Source: Pseudoalteromonas sp. P1-25
GTDB taxonomy: Bacteria; Pseudomonadota; Gammaproteobacteria; Enterobacterales; Alteromonadaceae
DNA: 64,000 nt
Direction of reading: 5' to 3'
Assembly (NCBI RefSeq): GCF_001401805.1
Contig: NZ_LKDW01000020.1
Location: 1 to 64,000, forward strand
The notes beneath the pieces were generated by a model. The model saw nothing but the letters and a program-made list of their open reading frames with translations. It had not been told where the DNA came from and searched no databases. Made by a program: the position numbers and the translations under genes. Position 1 is the stretch's first letter. Each line of letters starts with the position of its first letter. Below are positions 44,178 to 54,264 of the stretch, in pieces.

Positions 44178-45911
44178 ATGACTATGTTTAAAAAACGTAT
44201 TTTAGCTATGTGCTTAGCAACCACCTCGCTACCAAGCCTTGCCGACAGTAACAGCGATTTAAAAACCATTATTGATAACCATTGGCAAAACGCCAAAGCT
44301 GAAAAAATATTTTTTCGAACCGACCCAGACGGCTGGAAACCAAATGGCACATTACCCGATTGGAGCGAGCAAGCCATTGCTAAGCGCCAAGCTTATAACA
44401 ACAGCGTACTAAAAAGCTTAGCCAGTATTGACCCAAAAACACTCAACAACGAGCAGCTAATGAACTACCGCTTATTTAAATATGAGCGAGAAACCGAGCA
44501 GCAAAGCTACCTTTATCAGGATAAGTATTTTCCGGTTAATTTTTTAAGTGGCTGGCATACCTACTTTGCAGAAGCGCCCGCTAATATGGCTTTTTTAACA
44601 GCTGATGATTACAACGCATTTTTAATCAGCCTTGCCGACTACCCGCGCTTTAATCAGCAAAATATTGATTTAATGAAAGAAGGAATAAAAACAGGCTTTA
44701 CCCATTACTGTAAAACCTTTGAAAATTACAGCCAAAGCATTAGCGCGCACATAGTTAAAAACCCCGAAAACAGCGCCCTTTACGAGCCCTTTACTCGTAT
44801 ACCTAATACCTTTAGTACAGCGCAAAAATCAAACTTAAAACAAAAAGCACAAGCCGTAATTAAAGATAAAGTAATTCCTGCGTATCAGCATTTTTACGAC
44901 TTTTTTAAGAATGACTATATGCCACATTGTAGAGCGCAGCCTGGTATTGCAAGCGTTAAAGGCGGGCTTGATTACTACAAATACACGGTTAATTACTACA
45001 CCACAACAAACGCCACACCAAAGCAAATTCATGAGCTTGGCTTAAAAGAAGTGGCGCGTATAAAAACGCAAATGCAAAATATTATTGATGAAGTAGGCTT
45101 TGATGGTACCTATAGTGAGTTTTTAGAATTTTTAGCAACCGATGAGCAATTTTACGCAAAAGACGCGCAAGACTTGCTAGAAAAAACCGCGTTCATCACG
45201 CAAAAAATGTATGGTAAATTGCCCACTTACTTTGGCCACTTACCGCGTAACACCTTTACTATTAAAGGCTCAGCAAGTCGTGGCGCGTTTTATATGCCAC
45301 CGGCCGACAACCGCTCGCCAGGTACTTACTTTTTAGCCTCAACACCTAAACTTCAGCCTTTATATAATTTAGAAGCACTCAGCCTGCACGAAGCCATACC
45401 AGGGCATCACTTACAAAATGCCATTGCTATGGAGTTAAATGTACCCGAATTTAGACGCACACTTAGCCACTCTGCTTTTGGCGAAGGTTGGGCCCTGTAT
45501 ACAGAACGCTTAGGTAAAGAAGCTGGCTTTTATCAAAGCCCATACAGCGATTTTGGCCGTTTAGGTTACGAAATGTGGCGTGCTGTGCGTTTAGTGGTTG
45601 ATACCGGTATTCATGCCTTTGGCTGGAGCCGTCAAAAAGCAATTGATTACCTAGCAAGCCACACCGCTTTACCACAAAGCGCCGTGGAAGATCAGATAGA
45701 TCGTTATATATCATGGCCAGGCCAAGCGCTCTCTTACAAAATGGGCGAAATTAAAATACGCGGATTACGTGCAAAAGCCGAAAAAGAACTCGGCACACAA
45801 TTTGATATTCGCAGCTTTCACGACACTGTAATAGGCCAAGGTTCGCTCCCTATGGCAGTACTTGAAGACGTTATAAACGATTGGATAGCAGAGCAAAAAG
45901 CAGCTATTTAA
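44178..45911 (+). CDS. DUF885 family metallopeptidase, exported
   Basis: 577 residues with a signal peptide (ILAMCLATTSLPSLA). The zinc motif HEAIPGHHLQ is near residue 407, with the downstream Glu in GEGWALYTE near 438, and YISWPGQALSYKMGEIKI near the C-terminus, all hallmarks of DUF885, a relative of M32/M3 metallopeptidases. Likely digests oligopeptides in the periplasm. A strong terminator follows. Confidence 0.88.
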   Translation: MTMFKKRILAMCLATTSLPSLADSNSDLKTIIDNHWQNAKAEKIFFRTDPDGWKPNGTLPDWSEQAIAKRQAYNNSVLKSLASIDPKTLNNEQLMNYRLFKYERETEQQSYLYQDKYFPVNFLSGWHTYFAEAPANMAFLTADDYNAFLISLADYPRFNQQNIDLMKEGIKTGFTHYCKTFENYSQSISAHIVKNPENSALYEPFTRIPNTFSTAQKSNLKQKAQAVIKDKVIPAYQHFYDFFKNDYMPHCRAQPGIASVKGGLDYYKYTVNYYTTTNATPKQIHELGLKEVARIKTQMQNIIDEVGFDGTYSEFLEFLATDEQFYAKDAQDLLEKTAFITQKMYGKLPTYFGHLPRNTFTIKGSASRGAFYMPPADNRSPGTYFLASTPKLQPLYNLEALSLHEAIPGHHLQNAIAMELNVPEFRRTLSHSAFGEGWALYTERLGKEAGFYQSPYSDFGRLGYEMWRAVRLVVDTGIHAFGWSRQKAIDYLASHTALPQSAVEDQIDRYISWPGQALSYKMGEIKIRGLRAKAEKELGTQFDIRSFHDTVIGQGSLPMAVLEDVINDWIAEQKAAI

Positions 45912-45919
45912 CATCAAAG

Positions 45920-45948
45920 GAGGCGGTATTATTTGCCGCCTCTTTTTT
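45920..45948 (+). terminator. Rho-independent terminator after the DUF885 gene
   Basis: GAGGCGG-loop-CCGCCTC followed by TTTTTT; a 7-bp GC-rich stem. Confidence 0.88.
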
Positions 45949-46030
45949 AAACCCTTTTAAACGCCTCAAAACTAATCCCTACCCGCTTATGCTTCGTAAA
46001 CTTAATGATTACAAAAACAAGAGCATAAGT

Positions 46031-47338
46031 ATGAGCAAACGCATTTTATATTGGCTACAAAACGATTTACGCCTAACCGACAACCCAATTTTTAGTGACC
46101 TTATGTTTCAGCAATGCGCGCTTGATATTGTATTTGTTATTAACCCGCACTGGTTTAAAAATAATAACTACCAACAAAAACCTTACGGCATACACAAACA
46201 GCAGTTTTTAATGCAAAGCTTGTACGAACTACAACAAGCACTTATTGAGCGTGGGCAAACCCTGCATGTGCTTGAGGGCGAACCCGTATCGCTTTTAAAA
46301 GCGCGTATAAATGAGCAAAATATTGATGAAGTTGTATACAGCGAACAATTTGGCGTGTACGAGCAACGCCAAATAAACTTACTCAAAGCACATTGCCCCA
46401 ATACACAATTTACAGGGTCGCAGCAAGACACGCTCTTTGAGCAAAGTGTTCTCCCCTTTGATTTAAGCGAATTACCTAAACATTTTACCCCGTTTCGTAA
46501 AAAGGTAGAGGCAGCTAATAGCCCTATTACACCAACAACTTTGCCAAACGGTTTGCTCCCTAAGCCAATAACTTTATGCGCAAAAAAACCTATAGAACGT
46601 ATAACAAATAAAGGCGAAATGCATGGCGGGCTTAACAGTGCGCAAGCACATTTAAAGCAGTATTTTTCAGGCGCAATGCCAAGCACTTATAAAATGACTC
46701 GCAACGAGCTGGATGGCTTTAACAACACCACCAAATTTAGTACTTGGCTTGCCTTTGGCTGTATAAGTGCAAAACAAGTATATAAAGCCGTGGAGGATTA
46801 TGAGCAAAGCAACACGGCAAACGAGTCTACTTACTGGATTAAATTTGAATTGCTATGGCGAGAGTATTTTAAATGGCACGCACTTAAAGCAGGTAGTAGC
46901 CTGTTTAGCTTTAAAGGCCAAAAACAAACTAAGCCGCTTACTACTTTTACACCTACACGTTTTGCAGCTTGGTGTAATGGCACAACACCTTACCCGCTTG
47001 TAAATGCCATTATGAAAGAGCTAAACACTACGGGTTATATTTCAAACCGTGCAAGGCAAATTGCAGCAAGCTGTTTAGTAAACGAGCTTGGTCTTGATTG
47101 GCGATACGGCGCAGCCTATTTTGAGCAGCAATTAATTGATTACGATGTAGCAGCAAATTGGGGCAACTGGCAGTACATAGCCGGTGTGGGGGTTGATCCG
47201 CGTGGTGGCCGCCACTTTAATATACAAAAGCAAACCGCGCAGTTTGACCCTGAAGGTATTTATACCAATAAATGGTACGGGCACAGTAATAAAACACAGC
47301 AGCTCGATCACTTAAACGAGGTAGATTGGCCTATTTAA
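46031..47338 (+). CDS. Cryptochrome-DASH / photolyase family protein
   Basis: 435 residues from the ATG at 46031 (MSKRILYWLQNDLRLTDNP); the frame is open upstream into the preceding gene but that part lies over a terminator and is not coding. N-terminal photolyase antenna domain, C-terminal FAD domain with YKMTRNELDGFNNTTKFSTW, LAFGCIS, ISNRARQIAASCLVNELG, DYDVAANWGNWQYIAGVG and PRGGRHFN. DASH proteins repair single-stranded or looped cyclobutane dimers with blue light. Confidence 0.92.
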   Translation: MSKRILYWLQNDLRLTDNPIFSDLMFQQCALDIVFVINPHWFKNNNYQQKPYGIHKQQFLMQSLYELQQALIERGQTLHVLEGEPVSLLKARINEQNIDEVVYSEQFGVYEQRQINLLKAHCPNTQFTGSQQDTLFEQSVLPFDLSELPKHFTPFRKKVEAANSPITPTTLPNGLLPKPITLCAKKPIERITNKGEMHGGLNSAQAHLKQYFSGAMPSTYKMTRNELDGFNNTTKFSTWLAFGCISAKQVYKAVEDYEQSNTANESTYWIKFELLWREYFKWHALKAGSSLFSFKGQKQTKPLTTFTPTRFAAWCNGTTPYPLVNAIMKELNTTGYISNRARQIAASCLVNELGLDWRYGAAYFEQQLIDYDVAANWGNWQYIAGVGVDPRGGRHFNIQKQTAQFDPEGIYTNKWYGHSNKTQQLDHLNEVDWPI

Positions 47339-47379
47339 GCCAATCTAGTTAACCTGAATTCAGGTTATTCATCCCAAAT

Positions 47380-48456
47380 TTAAAATAGCTCAGCAATGCC
47401 TACATTAATGGCAAAGCCACCCAAAGTTAAAAACAAAAATAAACAACCTGCTAATAACAGTGGCTTTATACCTGCTTGGCGAATAGCGCCAACATGTGTG
47501 CGCAAACCTAAAGCCACCATCGCGATGGTAAGTAATATATTATCAAACCATACAATGGCGTTTGAAGCCCCCTGAGGTATAACCGATAACGAATGCACGC
47601 CACTCGCCACTATAAATAACACCGCAAACCAAGGAATCGTAATTCCCGATTTATGCTCGCTGCCATGTGCGTGTATGTTTGCATGCTTTTTAGTTTGCCA
47701 AAAAGATAAGCCTACTAAAAATGGCGCAAGCATCATCACGCGTAGCATTTTTTCTATCACGGCGGTGTCGGCTGCATTAGCGCTTACCGCGGTACCTGCT
47801 GCAACTACTTGCGCAACTTCGTGAATGGTTGAACCAACAAAAACGCCGTATGCGTGCTCGCTCAACCCCATATAATCAAACATAATTGGGTAGGCAAACA
47901 TACTTAGCGTGCCAAACACCACCACCGTTGCCACCGCTACTGATACTTTATGCGCTTGTGCTTTTATAACGGGTTCTGTTGCCATTACCGCTGCGGCGCC
48001 ACAAATAGAGCTACCTGCACCTATTAATATGGTTGTTTGCTCATCAAGCTTAAAAACCCGCTTACCTAGCTGTACTGCTAATATAAACGTACCAACAAGC
48101 ATAATAACGTCGGTTAGTAAGCCATGCCAGCCCACGCCCGCTACTTGCGCAAAGGTAATTCTAAACCCAAATAAAATAACGCCTGCTTTAAGTAATATAC
48201 TTTTAGCGTAATCAACACCTACATCGGTACGCGTAGCAATGCGCGAAAACACACTGTTGCCCACAATAATGCCAAGCACAATACCAATTGTTAAGGAGCT
48301 AAATTGCGCAGTTTGCATTATTTGTAACTTACTTAATGCAACAGATGCCCCCGCTAATACAACCACCAGCAGCATACCTAACCACCAGCGCGTATCACTG
48401 TACTGCTTAGTATTAATACCCAAAGGCTGAAACCCATTTTTAATAGCGCTAAGCAT
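47380..48456 (-). CDS. yeiH: YeiH/UPF0324 family membrane protein
   Basis: 358 residues with about 10 hydrophobic segments. Family motifs: GIVLGIIVGNSVF, LLKAGVILFGFRITF, LIGAGSSICGAAAVMA, YGVFVGSTIHEVAQVVAAG. PF03601, annotated as putative sulfate exporter, though function is little tested. Divergent from a LysR gene, the same pairing as yeiE-yeiH in E. coli. Confidence 0.9.
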   Translation of the reverse strand: MLSAIKNGFQPLGINTKQYSDTRWWLGMLLVVVLAGASVALSKLQIMQTAQFSSLTIGIVLGIIVGNSVFSRIATRTDVGVDYAKSILLKAGVILFGFRITFAQVAGVGWHGLLTDVIMLVGTFILAVQLGKRVFKLDEQTTILIGAGSSICGAAAVMATEPVIKAQAHKVSVAVATVVVFGTLSMFAYPIMFDYMGLSEHAYGVFVGSTIHEVAQVVAAGTAVSANAADTAVIEKMLRVMMLAPFLVGLSFWQTKKHANIHAHGSEHKSGITIPWFAVLFIVASGVHSLSVIPQGASNAIVWFDNILLTIAMVALGLRTHVGAIRQAGIKPLLLAGCLFLFLTLGGFAINVGIAELF

Positions 48457-48555
48457 ACTATTCCCTCACTTAAACCATGTTGATGTGTTGACTTAATTGT
48501 AAGAAAGCTCAAAATATAACTCCAATATATTAAAATCATGATTTGATAACTTAAA

Positions 48556-48595
48556 GTTATACAATTAAGAGTTATGCAATTTAAGGTTATACAAT
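48556..48595 (+). repeat. Three 15-bp tandem repeats over the LysR start
   Basis: GTTATACAAT, GTTATGCAAT and GTTATACAAT begin at 48556, 48571 and 48586, an exact 15-base period. The third copy carries the AAGG ribosome site upstream and the first two bases of the start codon. Likely the autoregulatory binding region. Confidence 0.65.
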
Positions 48596-49472
48596 GAACT
48601 TACATGCACTTCGGGTGTTTTATACAGTGGCTAAATTGGGTAGTTTTTCAGGCGCAGCCGAAGCGCTTTTTATAAGCCAGCCTGCTATATCAAAGGCTTT
48701 AAAAGAGCTAGAGCATCAGTTAAATATTCAACTTATTGAACGTGCATCTAAAGGTAAAAAACTCACCTTAAGCGAAGGCGGCCAAGCCCTATACGATCAC
48801 GCACGTAGTATTTTTGCTATCGAAAAAGCCGCCGTTGACGATATAAAATCGCGCACGGGGCTCAAGCGCGGTACGCTCGTTATTGGCACCAGCACCACTA
48901 TTGCCAGTTATTGGCTACCGCCTTATTTAGCTAAATTTTGCGCCCAATACCCACATATAAAAGTAGAAGTGCAAGTGGCTAATACCGCGCAAATTGAGCA
49001 TGCGTTGCTAGAGTGCACTATCGATTTAGCATTGGTTGAAGGCACACCTACCGAGCCACATATAATAAGTAAGCACTGGCAAAACGATTTAATGAGTGTC
49101 GTTATACCGAGTAACTTTAAGCCCACTAAAAACTTAAAAGCATGGTTAAACAATCAATTTTGGCTACTGCGCGAGCCTGGCTCTGGCACGTTAGAAATGT
49201 CGGTAAAGTTATTAGCAGAGCACGGCATACAAGCAGAGCAAAGTATGCAATTAGGCAGCAACGAAGCCATAGCAAGGGCCGTCGCTCAAGGTATGGGAGT
49301 CGCTTTATTGCCAAATGTAGTCACTGAAGATTTAGTACAGCTAGGTAAATTAACACGCCTGAGCCAAAAAAATAACGAGCAACTCTCTCGACCACTTTAT
49401 CAACTGCATTATAAAGACAGACCGTCTTCACACGCTGCGCAAGCGTTCGAAAAAAGCCTGTTTAGTGGGTAG
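48594..49472 (+). CDS. LysR-family regulator, YeiE-like
   Basis: 292 residues. HTH: NLHALRVFYTVAKLGSFSGA and SQPAISKALKELEHQLNIQL; effector domain with GTLVIGTSTTIASYWLPPYL and GSGTLEMSVKLLAEHG, the CysB/CbbR-like group that includes YeiE. Divergent from yeiH, which is the probable target. The gene starts inside a tandem-repeat region. Confidence 0.9.
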   Translation: MNLHALRVFYTVAKLGSFSGAAEALFISQPAISKALKELEHQLNIQLIERASKGKKLTLSEGGQALYDHARSIFAIEKAAVDDIKSRTGLKRGTLVIGTSTTIASYWLPPYLAKFCAQYPHIKVEVQVANTAQIEHALLECTIDLALVEGTPTEPHIISKHWQNDLMSVVIPSNFKPTKNLKAWLNNQFWLLREPGSGTLEMSVKLLAEHGIQAEQSMQLGSNEAIARAVAQGMGVALLPNVVTEDLVQLGKLTRLSQKNNEQLSRPLYQLHYKDRPSSHAAQAFEKSLFSG

Positions 49473-49552
49473 TGATTATGTGAGTGAAATTAGATCTGAG
49501 CTGTAAGGCAGGTAATAAAAAGGTTATGTAACATGAGTCGCTTGTAGTGGTG

Positions 49553-49939
49553 TTACCTTAATTTATTATATATAAGCCAGCTAGTTAAACCCATTGAAAG
49601 TACTAATAAATGAAGAACCAATGTTTCACGATTAAATTCACCAAATAGACTAAGTAAAAAAACAGGAAGTATACTTAAGATTAAAACTACCGGTAATTTA
49701 AATAAATTTAACTTTTGGAGTAATAAGCTAATAGGTAATCCGTAAATGAACATTAAAGGATAAAAATAAAATAAACTTCCCAACCCTATTGATACACCAA
49801 AACCAACTCCTGAAATTAATGAACTAACAGAAGTATAGTTTTCGATACCCGCATAGAAATAACAAAAACCAAGGACTGGTAATGCAATTAAAGGACTAAG
49901 AATCGCAGCAATCAAATTTTTACGTAGATCTTTAGACAT
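49553..49939 (-). CDS. Hypothetical small membrane protein
   Basis: 128 residues with four predicted membrane segments (about 10-30, 40-60, 80-98, 106-124), not assigned to a family. Start ATG at 49939. Single gene with AT-rich surroundings. Confidence 0.65.
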   Translation of the reverse strand: MSKDLRKNLIAAILSPLIALPVLGFCYFYAGIENYTSVSSLISGVGFGVSIGLGSLFYFYPLMFIYGLPISLLLQKLNLFKLPVVLILSILPVFLLSLFGEFNRETLVLHLLVLSMGLTSWLIYNKLR

Positions 49940-50125
49940 ATTAAGAAATGCTACAACGAGCTTGTAGATTAATTCGTTTTTTATTTGTTTTAATTGATAT
50001 GCAAACCATAGCTGAATTCCTATTTTTGCTCAGCCAAAGGAGTTAAACCTCGACTTCACACATTAAAATACTCATGAGCTAGTCATAACAGCTAACCGGT
50101 AAGCTCTCATATTCCTAAGCTCTAC

Positions 50126-50584
50126 TCACAAACCCTGTGTTAAATCTTGTGCTAACGTACCCGTTGGCTTTTCAACTACGCGAACTAACTCTTTGCCATT
50201 TTGTTTAACAATAAACGTAGGTGTGTATTGCAAGTCGTGCGCCTGTGCTATTCCGGCGTCGTCTTGCTTGTTGTAACCCACGGCCACATATTTAACGCTT
50301 GCAAGTTTTACCTTAGATTCATCAAGTAACTTAATAAGCTTTGGCACTTCGCGATGGCTGTCGTGGCACCAAGTGCCAAATAATACAACTAATGCCTTGC
50401 CTTCTAGCTTTTGCATTAGGGCTATATCTTGCTCGGTTGGCGTAAATGCGTTGTACTGCTTATTAAACTTATCGTAATCGCTTAACAGGGTTTGAGTACT
50501 TATCTCGCCTGAAAATGGCGCAGTAGCGGCATTACTTACAAGCGGCATGCTTAACGCGCACAATAAAATTAATTGTTTAAACAT
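50126..50584 (-). CDS. Exported thioredoxin-fold protein with CxxS motif
   Basis: 152 residues from the ATG at 50584, where the signal peptide begins (MFKQLILLCALSMPLVSNAA). An earlier in-frame start would place it behind another hydrophobic stretch and is less likely. The fold is clear: ALVVLFGTWCHDSHREVPK and LQYTPTFIVKQNGKEL with the cis-Pro. The active site is CHDS, so only one catalytic Cys remains; it may act as an isomerase-type or monothiol protein, or trap partners as mixed disulfides. Divergent from the CotH gene. Confidence 0.8.
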   Translation of the reverse strand: MFKQLILLCALSMPLVSNAATAPFSGEISTQTLLSDYDKFNKQYNAFTPTEQDIALMQKLEGKALVVLFGTWCHDSHREVPKLIKLLDESKVKLASVKYVAVGYNKQDDAGIAQAHDLQYTPTFIVKQNGKELVRVVEKPTGTLAQDLTQGL

Positions 50585-50712
50585 AAGGTTAAAGTAACTT
50601 TTAAAGTGAGTAATTAAGCTCACTATACTGAAGATTACTAAAAGTTTACACATTGTTTGCACCTTCTATTTTTATAGTTTGCCCACTTTAATAAAATAAT
50701 AAGCGTGCATAC

Positions 50713-53271
50713 ATGAATATAAAACCTTTTATATTTTATTCAGTTATCGCCTCTACTACATTTTTATATGGCTGTGGCGGTACTGAGCAAACAACCGACA
50801 GCAGCACAGATCAAAGTACTGACTCATCATCAACAATCACGTCAACTGGTTTAGTTATTAACGAAATTGTCGCAAGCCCAAGCGATACAACCTACGATTG
50901 GATTGAGCTATACGCCACTGAAGATATAGCCGACTTATCGGTATTTTCACTTGTTGATGATAACGCCGACAGAGAGCCTCAAGCTTTACCCGCAGTAGCG
51001 CTTTCGCAAGGTGAGTTTATTGTTATTCAAGCCATTGATGAAACCGATACACCGCCCGATAGCGGTTATTACGTTACCTTTAAACTAGGCAGCGACGATG
51101 CGGTTACGTTATACGAGGACGGCACTGCTATCTCTGTACTTGATTGGGAAGAAGGCGAAGCCGCTGAAGGCTTTAGTTATGGCTTATACACCGATGGCAC
51201 CGGCACCGCGCAAACACTAACGCCAACACAGGGCGCAGCTAACCAAACAGCCGATACCTCTACACTTGTTACAACGCTAATTGCTGAAGATGCCCCACTT
51301 CGTATAAACGAAGTAGTAGCAAAAGACAGCAGCGGCGGCGAGGACTGGATAGAGCTTTATGTAACAAGCAGTAGCGATGTTTATTTAGCAGACTACACAC
51401 TAAGTGATGACAATAACGAACAATTTTCTCTACCCGATATTACGTTATCGCCCGGTGAGTTTTATCGTATTTACGCAAGCACCGATGATTTAGGCGATCT
51501 GCCAAGCGTTGCGTTTAAATTAGGCGCAAGCGATACCGTAAGCCTTTACAGTAACAATGTAATTATAGAGCAGTTATCGTGGAATAAAGGCCAAGCGCTA
51601 AGTGGTTACAGCTATGGCCGCTACCCAGATGGCAGCGATGCAACTGCGGTATTAACTCCAACAGAGCTCAGCTCAAACAGCCAAGCAACCCACGGGCCAC
51701 TCGTTATTAACGAAGTGGTGGCAAGTGCCGCAGACGATGGCAATGACTGGTTTGAGCTATACAATAACAGCGAAAATACAATTAACTTAGCCAACTACAA
51801 AGTTATTGATGAAAGCGACGACATAGACCCCGTAACCCTGCCCGACATAGATTTATACGCAGGCCAATACATTACTATTTATGCCACCGATGAAGATCCA
51901 GGTACTTACTACGTACCCTTTAAACTAGGCAAAGAAGACGAGCTAAGCTTAATACTCAACGATGAAGTAATTGACTACATTGACTGGGATGAAAGTGATG
52001 TAGCCACAGGCTTTAGTTACGGCCTAAGTAGTAGTACAGGCTTTACTCATGCGTTTTTAACACCTACCCCAAGTAGTGAAAATACAGTTGCAACTGCCTT
52101 TACACCCACAGCGGTAAATACGCTTTCTATTACAATTAGCGACGAAAACTGGCAAGACATTCTAGATAACCCACTAGATGAGGAGTACCACGAAACCGCT
52201 ATTACCTTTAATGGGGTAACACTCGATAGCGTGGCTATTCGCACCAAAGGCGGCTCAAGCTTAAGCAGTGTTGCAAACTCTAGCAGCGACCGTTACAGCT
52301 TTAAGGTTGATATTAACGAATACGTGTCGGGGCAAACGTTTTTTGGGCTAAAAAAATTCACACTACAAAACTCGTTCAACGACCCGTCGTATATGCGTGA
52401 AGTAATCGCCTACGAGCTAATGGATGAAATGGGCGTACCAACGCCTGAGCATGCCTACGTTAACTTTTATGTAAACGGCGAACTATTTGGTTTGTACTTA
52501 ATGGTAGAAGCCGTAGATGGCGAATTTGTAGAAAAACACTTTGCCAACAGTAATGGCGATTTATACAAGCCAGATGGCACAGGCAGCGATTTACTATGGC
52601 TAGGTGACGACATACAAAATTACACCGATATAAACCTGCAAACCAACGAAGAGAGCACCGATAACGGCGCCTTTATTAACTTTGTAGAATCGCTCGATAA
52701 AGGCGAAACCAGTACCATAGATATAGATACACTGCTGCGTTATATGTCGGTAAGTACTTCACTGTCTAATTTAGATAGCTACCACGGGCCGCTTGCACAT
52801 AACTACTATATTTATGATGACGATGGCGTATTTAGCATTTTGCCATGGGATTTTAACGAGTCATTCGGCACATTTAACATGAACTGTAATGGCGTAGATG
52901 TAAGAGAGCTTTACATTGATGAGCCTGTAAGCGGCGCATTAAGCGAGCGCCCATTAATTGCTAATGTATTTGCCGAGCAAAACAACCTTGATACATACCA
53001 CAGTTATTTAACGCAGCTTATTAATGGCTCACTTTCAAGCGACACATTTAACGCACGCGTCAATGAAATAGCCGATTTAATTCGTGAGCACGTACAAAAC
53101 GACCCAACTAGCTTTTATGGCTCAACTTACTTTGAGCAAAACCTAACCTCTACCACGGGGCAGTTTTACGGCTTAACCTCGTTTATGCAGTACCGCGTAG
53201 CAAATATGGCCGCGCAGCTTGATGGCACATTGCCCTCAGCGGGTGATGGCAGCGGATTTTGCTCAAGATAA
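50713..53271 (+). CDS. Lipoprotein with three lamin-tail domains and a CotH kinase domain
   Basis: 852 residues. Lipobox FLYGC (Cys21), then three lamin-tail (LTD) domains at about 45-150, 193-300 and 325-440 (VINEIVASPSDTTYDWIELY, INEVVAKDSSGGEDWIELYV, VINEVVASAADDGNDWFELY), then a CotH kinase domain (about 460-835). Catalytic-type residues: RTKGG near 511, YSFKVDI near 529, LMVEAVDGEFVEKH near 598 and ILPWDFNESFG near 712. CotH proteins are secreted atypical kinases. It heads a group with VTC-like, DUF4956 and porin genes; probable surface-exposed or periplasmic protein kinase. Confidence 0.9.
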   Translation: MNIKPFIFYSVIASTTFLYGCGGTEQTTDSSTDQSTDSSSTITSTGLVINEIVASPSDTTYDWIELYATEDIADLSVFSLVDDNADREPQALPAVALSQGEFIVIQAIDETDTPPDSGYYVTFKLGSDDAVTLYEDGTAISVLDWEEGEAAEGFSYGLYTDGTGTAQTLTPTQGAANQTADTSTLVTTLIAEDAPLRINEVVAKDSSGGEDWIELYVTSSSDVYLADYTLSDDNNEQFSLPDITLSPGEFYRIYASTDDLGDLPSVAFKLGASDTVSLYSNNVIIEQLSWNKGQALSGYSYGRYPDGSDATAVLTPTELSSNSQATHGPLVINEVVASAADDGNDWFELYNNSENTINLANYKVIDESDDIDPVTLPDIDLYAGQYITIYATDEDPGTYYVPFKLGKEDELSLILNDEVIDYIDWDESDVATGFSYGLSSSTGFTHAFLTPTPSSENTVATAFTPTAVNTLSITISDENWQDILDNPLDEEYHETAITFNGVTLDSVAIRTKGGSSLSSVANSSSDRYSFKVDINEYVSGQTFFGLKKFTLQNSFNDPSYMREVIAYELMDEMGVPTPEHAYVNFYVNGELFGLYLMVEAVDGEFVEKHFANSNGDLYKPDGTGSDLLWLGDDIQNYTDINLQTNEESTDNGAFINFVESLDKGETSTIDIDTLLRYMSVSTSLSNLDSYHGPLAHNYYIYDDDGVFSILPWDFNESFGTFNMNCNGVDVRELYIDEPVSGALSERPLIANVFAEQNNLDTYHSYLTQLINGSLSSDTFNARVNEIADLIREHVQNDPTSFYGSTYFEQNLTSTTGQFYGLTSFMQYRVANMAAQLDGTLPSAGDGSGFCSR

Positions 53272-53290
53272 ACAGCCCATCCTTTGTGCG

Positions 53291-53308
53291 GTGCCAGTAC
53301 GCTGGCAC
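53291..53308 (+). other. Intercistronic hairpin
   Basis: GTGCCAG-TACG-CTGGCAC, 7-bp stem without a T run, between the CotH and VTC-like genes. Could reduce or stabilise the downstream message. Confidence 0.5.
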
Positions 53309-53348
53309 TGCACTTTACTACTTTGCAATTTAATAATCTGAGAAAATT

Positions 53349-54263
53349 ATGACAATTCAAGCACGTTTTAAGGATGAAATTTTTGAAAAGGACGCTTCAA
53401 TATCACCAGTAGCAATTACTGCTATAAACACTAAAAATAAACAGGCACAACCTGAAAAGCCAAATGCCCGTACCCCATTAACAAGCTTAATTAACGAGTT
53501 ACTTATTCCGTTTGAAGGTTACGGATTAAACGATCTTAACAACGCTAATTTAATGAACCGTGTAGACAGCAAGTTTATGCTACCACTATCGCTTTTACCT
53601 GAGCTGCTTACTCATATACAAGGGCAGTACCGTGTACTTGATATACAAGGAAAACGTTTATTTTCTTATTATAATCAGTACTTTGATACGCCCGAACTCG
53701 ATTTATATAAAGCCCACCATAACGGTAAGCTTAATCGCTACAAAGTACGCCAAAGGCGCTATGTTGATACCGCTACCGAATACCTAGAAGTAAAACTAAA
53801 AAACAACCAAAGCCGCACAGTTAAAACACGTATAAAGCTCGAAAAAAATAACCAGCACGCTAACAACACGGCGTTTATTAAAGAGCAAATGCAAAACCAC
53901 TTTGCACATTTAAACGTAACACAGCAAAGCGGCTATAACCGCATAGCCCTAGCTAACGAAGAAAAAGCCGAGCGCTTAACGCTTGATTTTAACCTGTGGT
54001 ACAACACCCCAAAAGGCGATAACAAAATAACCTTACCGGGCTTTTTTATTGCCGAGCTTAAGCAAAGTAAAAAAACAAAACACTCCCCATTTTATAAGCT
54101 GATGAGCAAGCACCACATATTCCCAGCCTCGTTTAGTAAATACTGCATTGGCTGTGCTTTGCTCTACCCCGAGCGCTTAAAAGTAAACCGCTTTAAACCT
54201 GTTTTAGCCCGTTTAAAACACCTTAACCGCACTAACCCACTTTTACCTTTAGAGAATAATTAA
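53349..54263 (+). CDS. VTC-like polyphosphate polymerase domain protein
   Basis: 304 residues. The VTC domain spans about 50-280: NRVDSKFMLP (Arg71 and Lys75) opens the tunnel, then YYNQYFDTPELDLY, NRYKVRQRRYVD, TEYLEVKLKNNQSRTVKTR, and a late FFIAELKQSK with FSKYCIGCALLYPE. In yeast Vtc4 this fold makes polyphosphate from ATP within a basic tunnel. No membrane segment is seen; the next gene, one base away, encodes a membrane protein that probably anchors it. Substrate polymer not proven. Confidence 0.85.
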   Translation: MTIQARFKDEIFEKDASISPVAITAINTKNKQAQPEKPNARTPLTSLINELLIPFEGYGLNDLNNANLMNRVDSKFMLPLSLLPELLTHIQGQYRVLDIQGKRLFSYYNQYFDTPELDLYKAHHNGKLNRYKVRQRRYVDTATEYLEVKLKNNQSRTVKTRIKLEKNNQHANNTAFIKEQMQNHFAHLNVTQQSGYNRIALANEEKAERLTLDFNLWYNTPKGDNKITLPGFFIAELKQSKKTKHSPFYKLMSKHHIFPASFSKYCIGCALLYPERLKVNRFKPVLARLKHLNRTNPLLPLENN

Positions 54264-54264
54264 A

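Noticed and set aside
45881..46030. Possible N-terminal extension of the cryptochrome
   Set aside because: It overlaps the DUF885 gene end and a strong terminator; the photolyase domain starts at 46031.
47351..47366. 16-bp palindrome AACCTGAATTCAGGTT between convergent genes
   Set aside because: Could be a weak bidirectional terminator, but the stem is only 6 bp with no T run.
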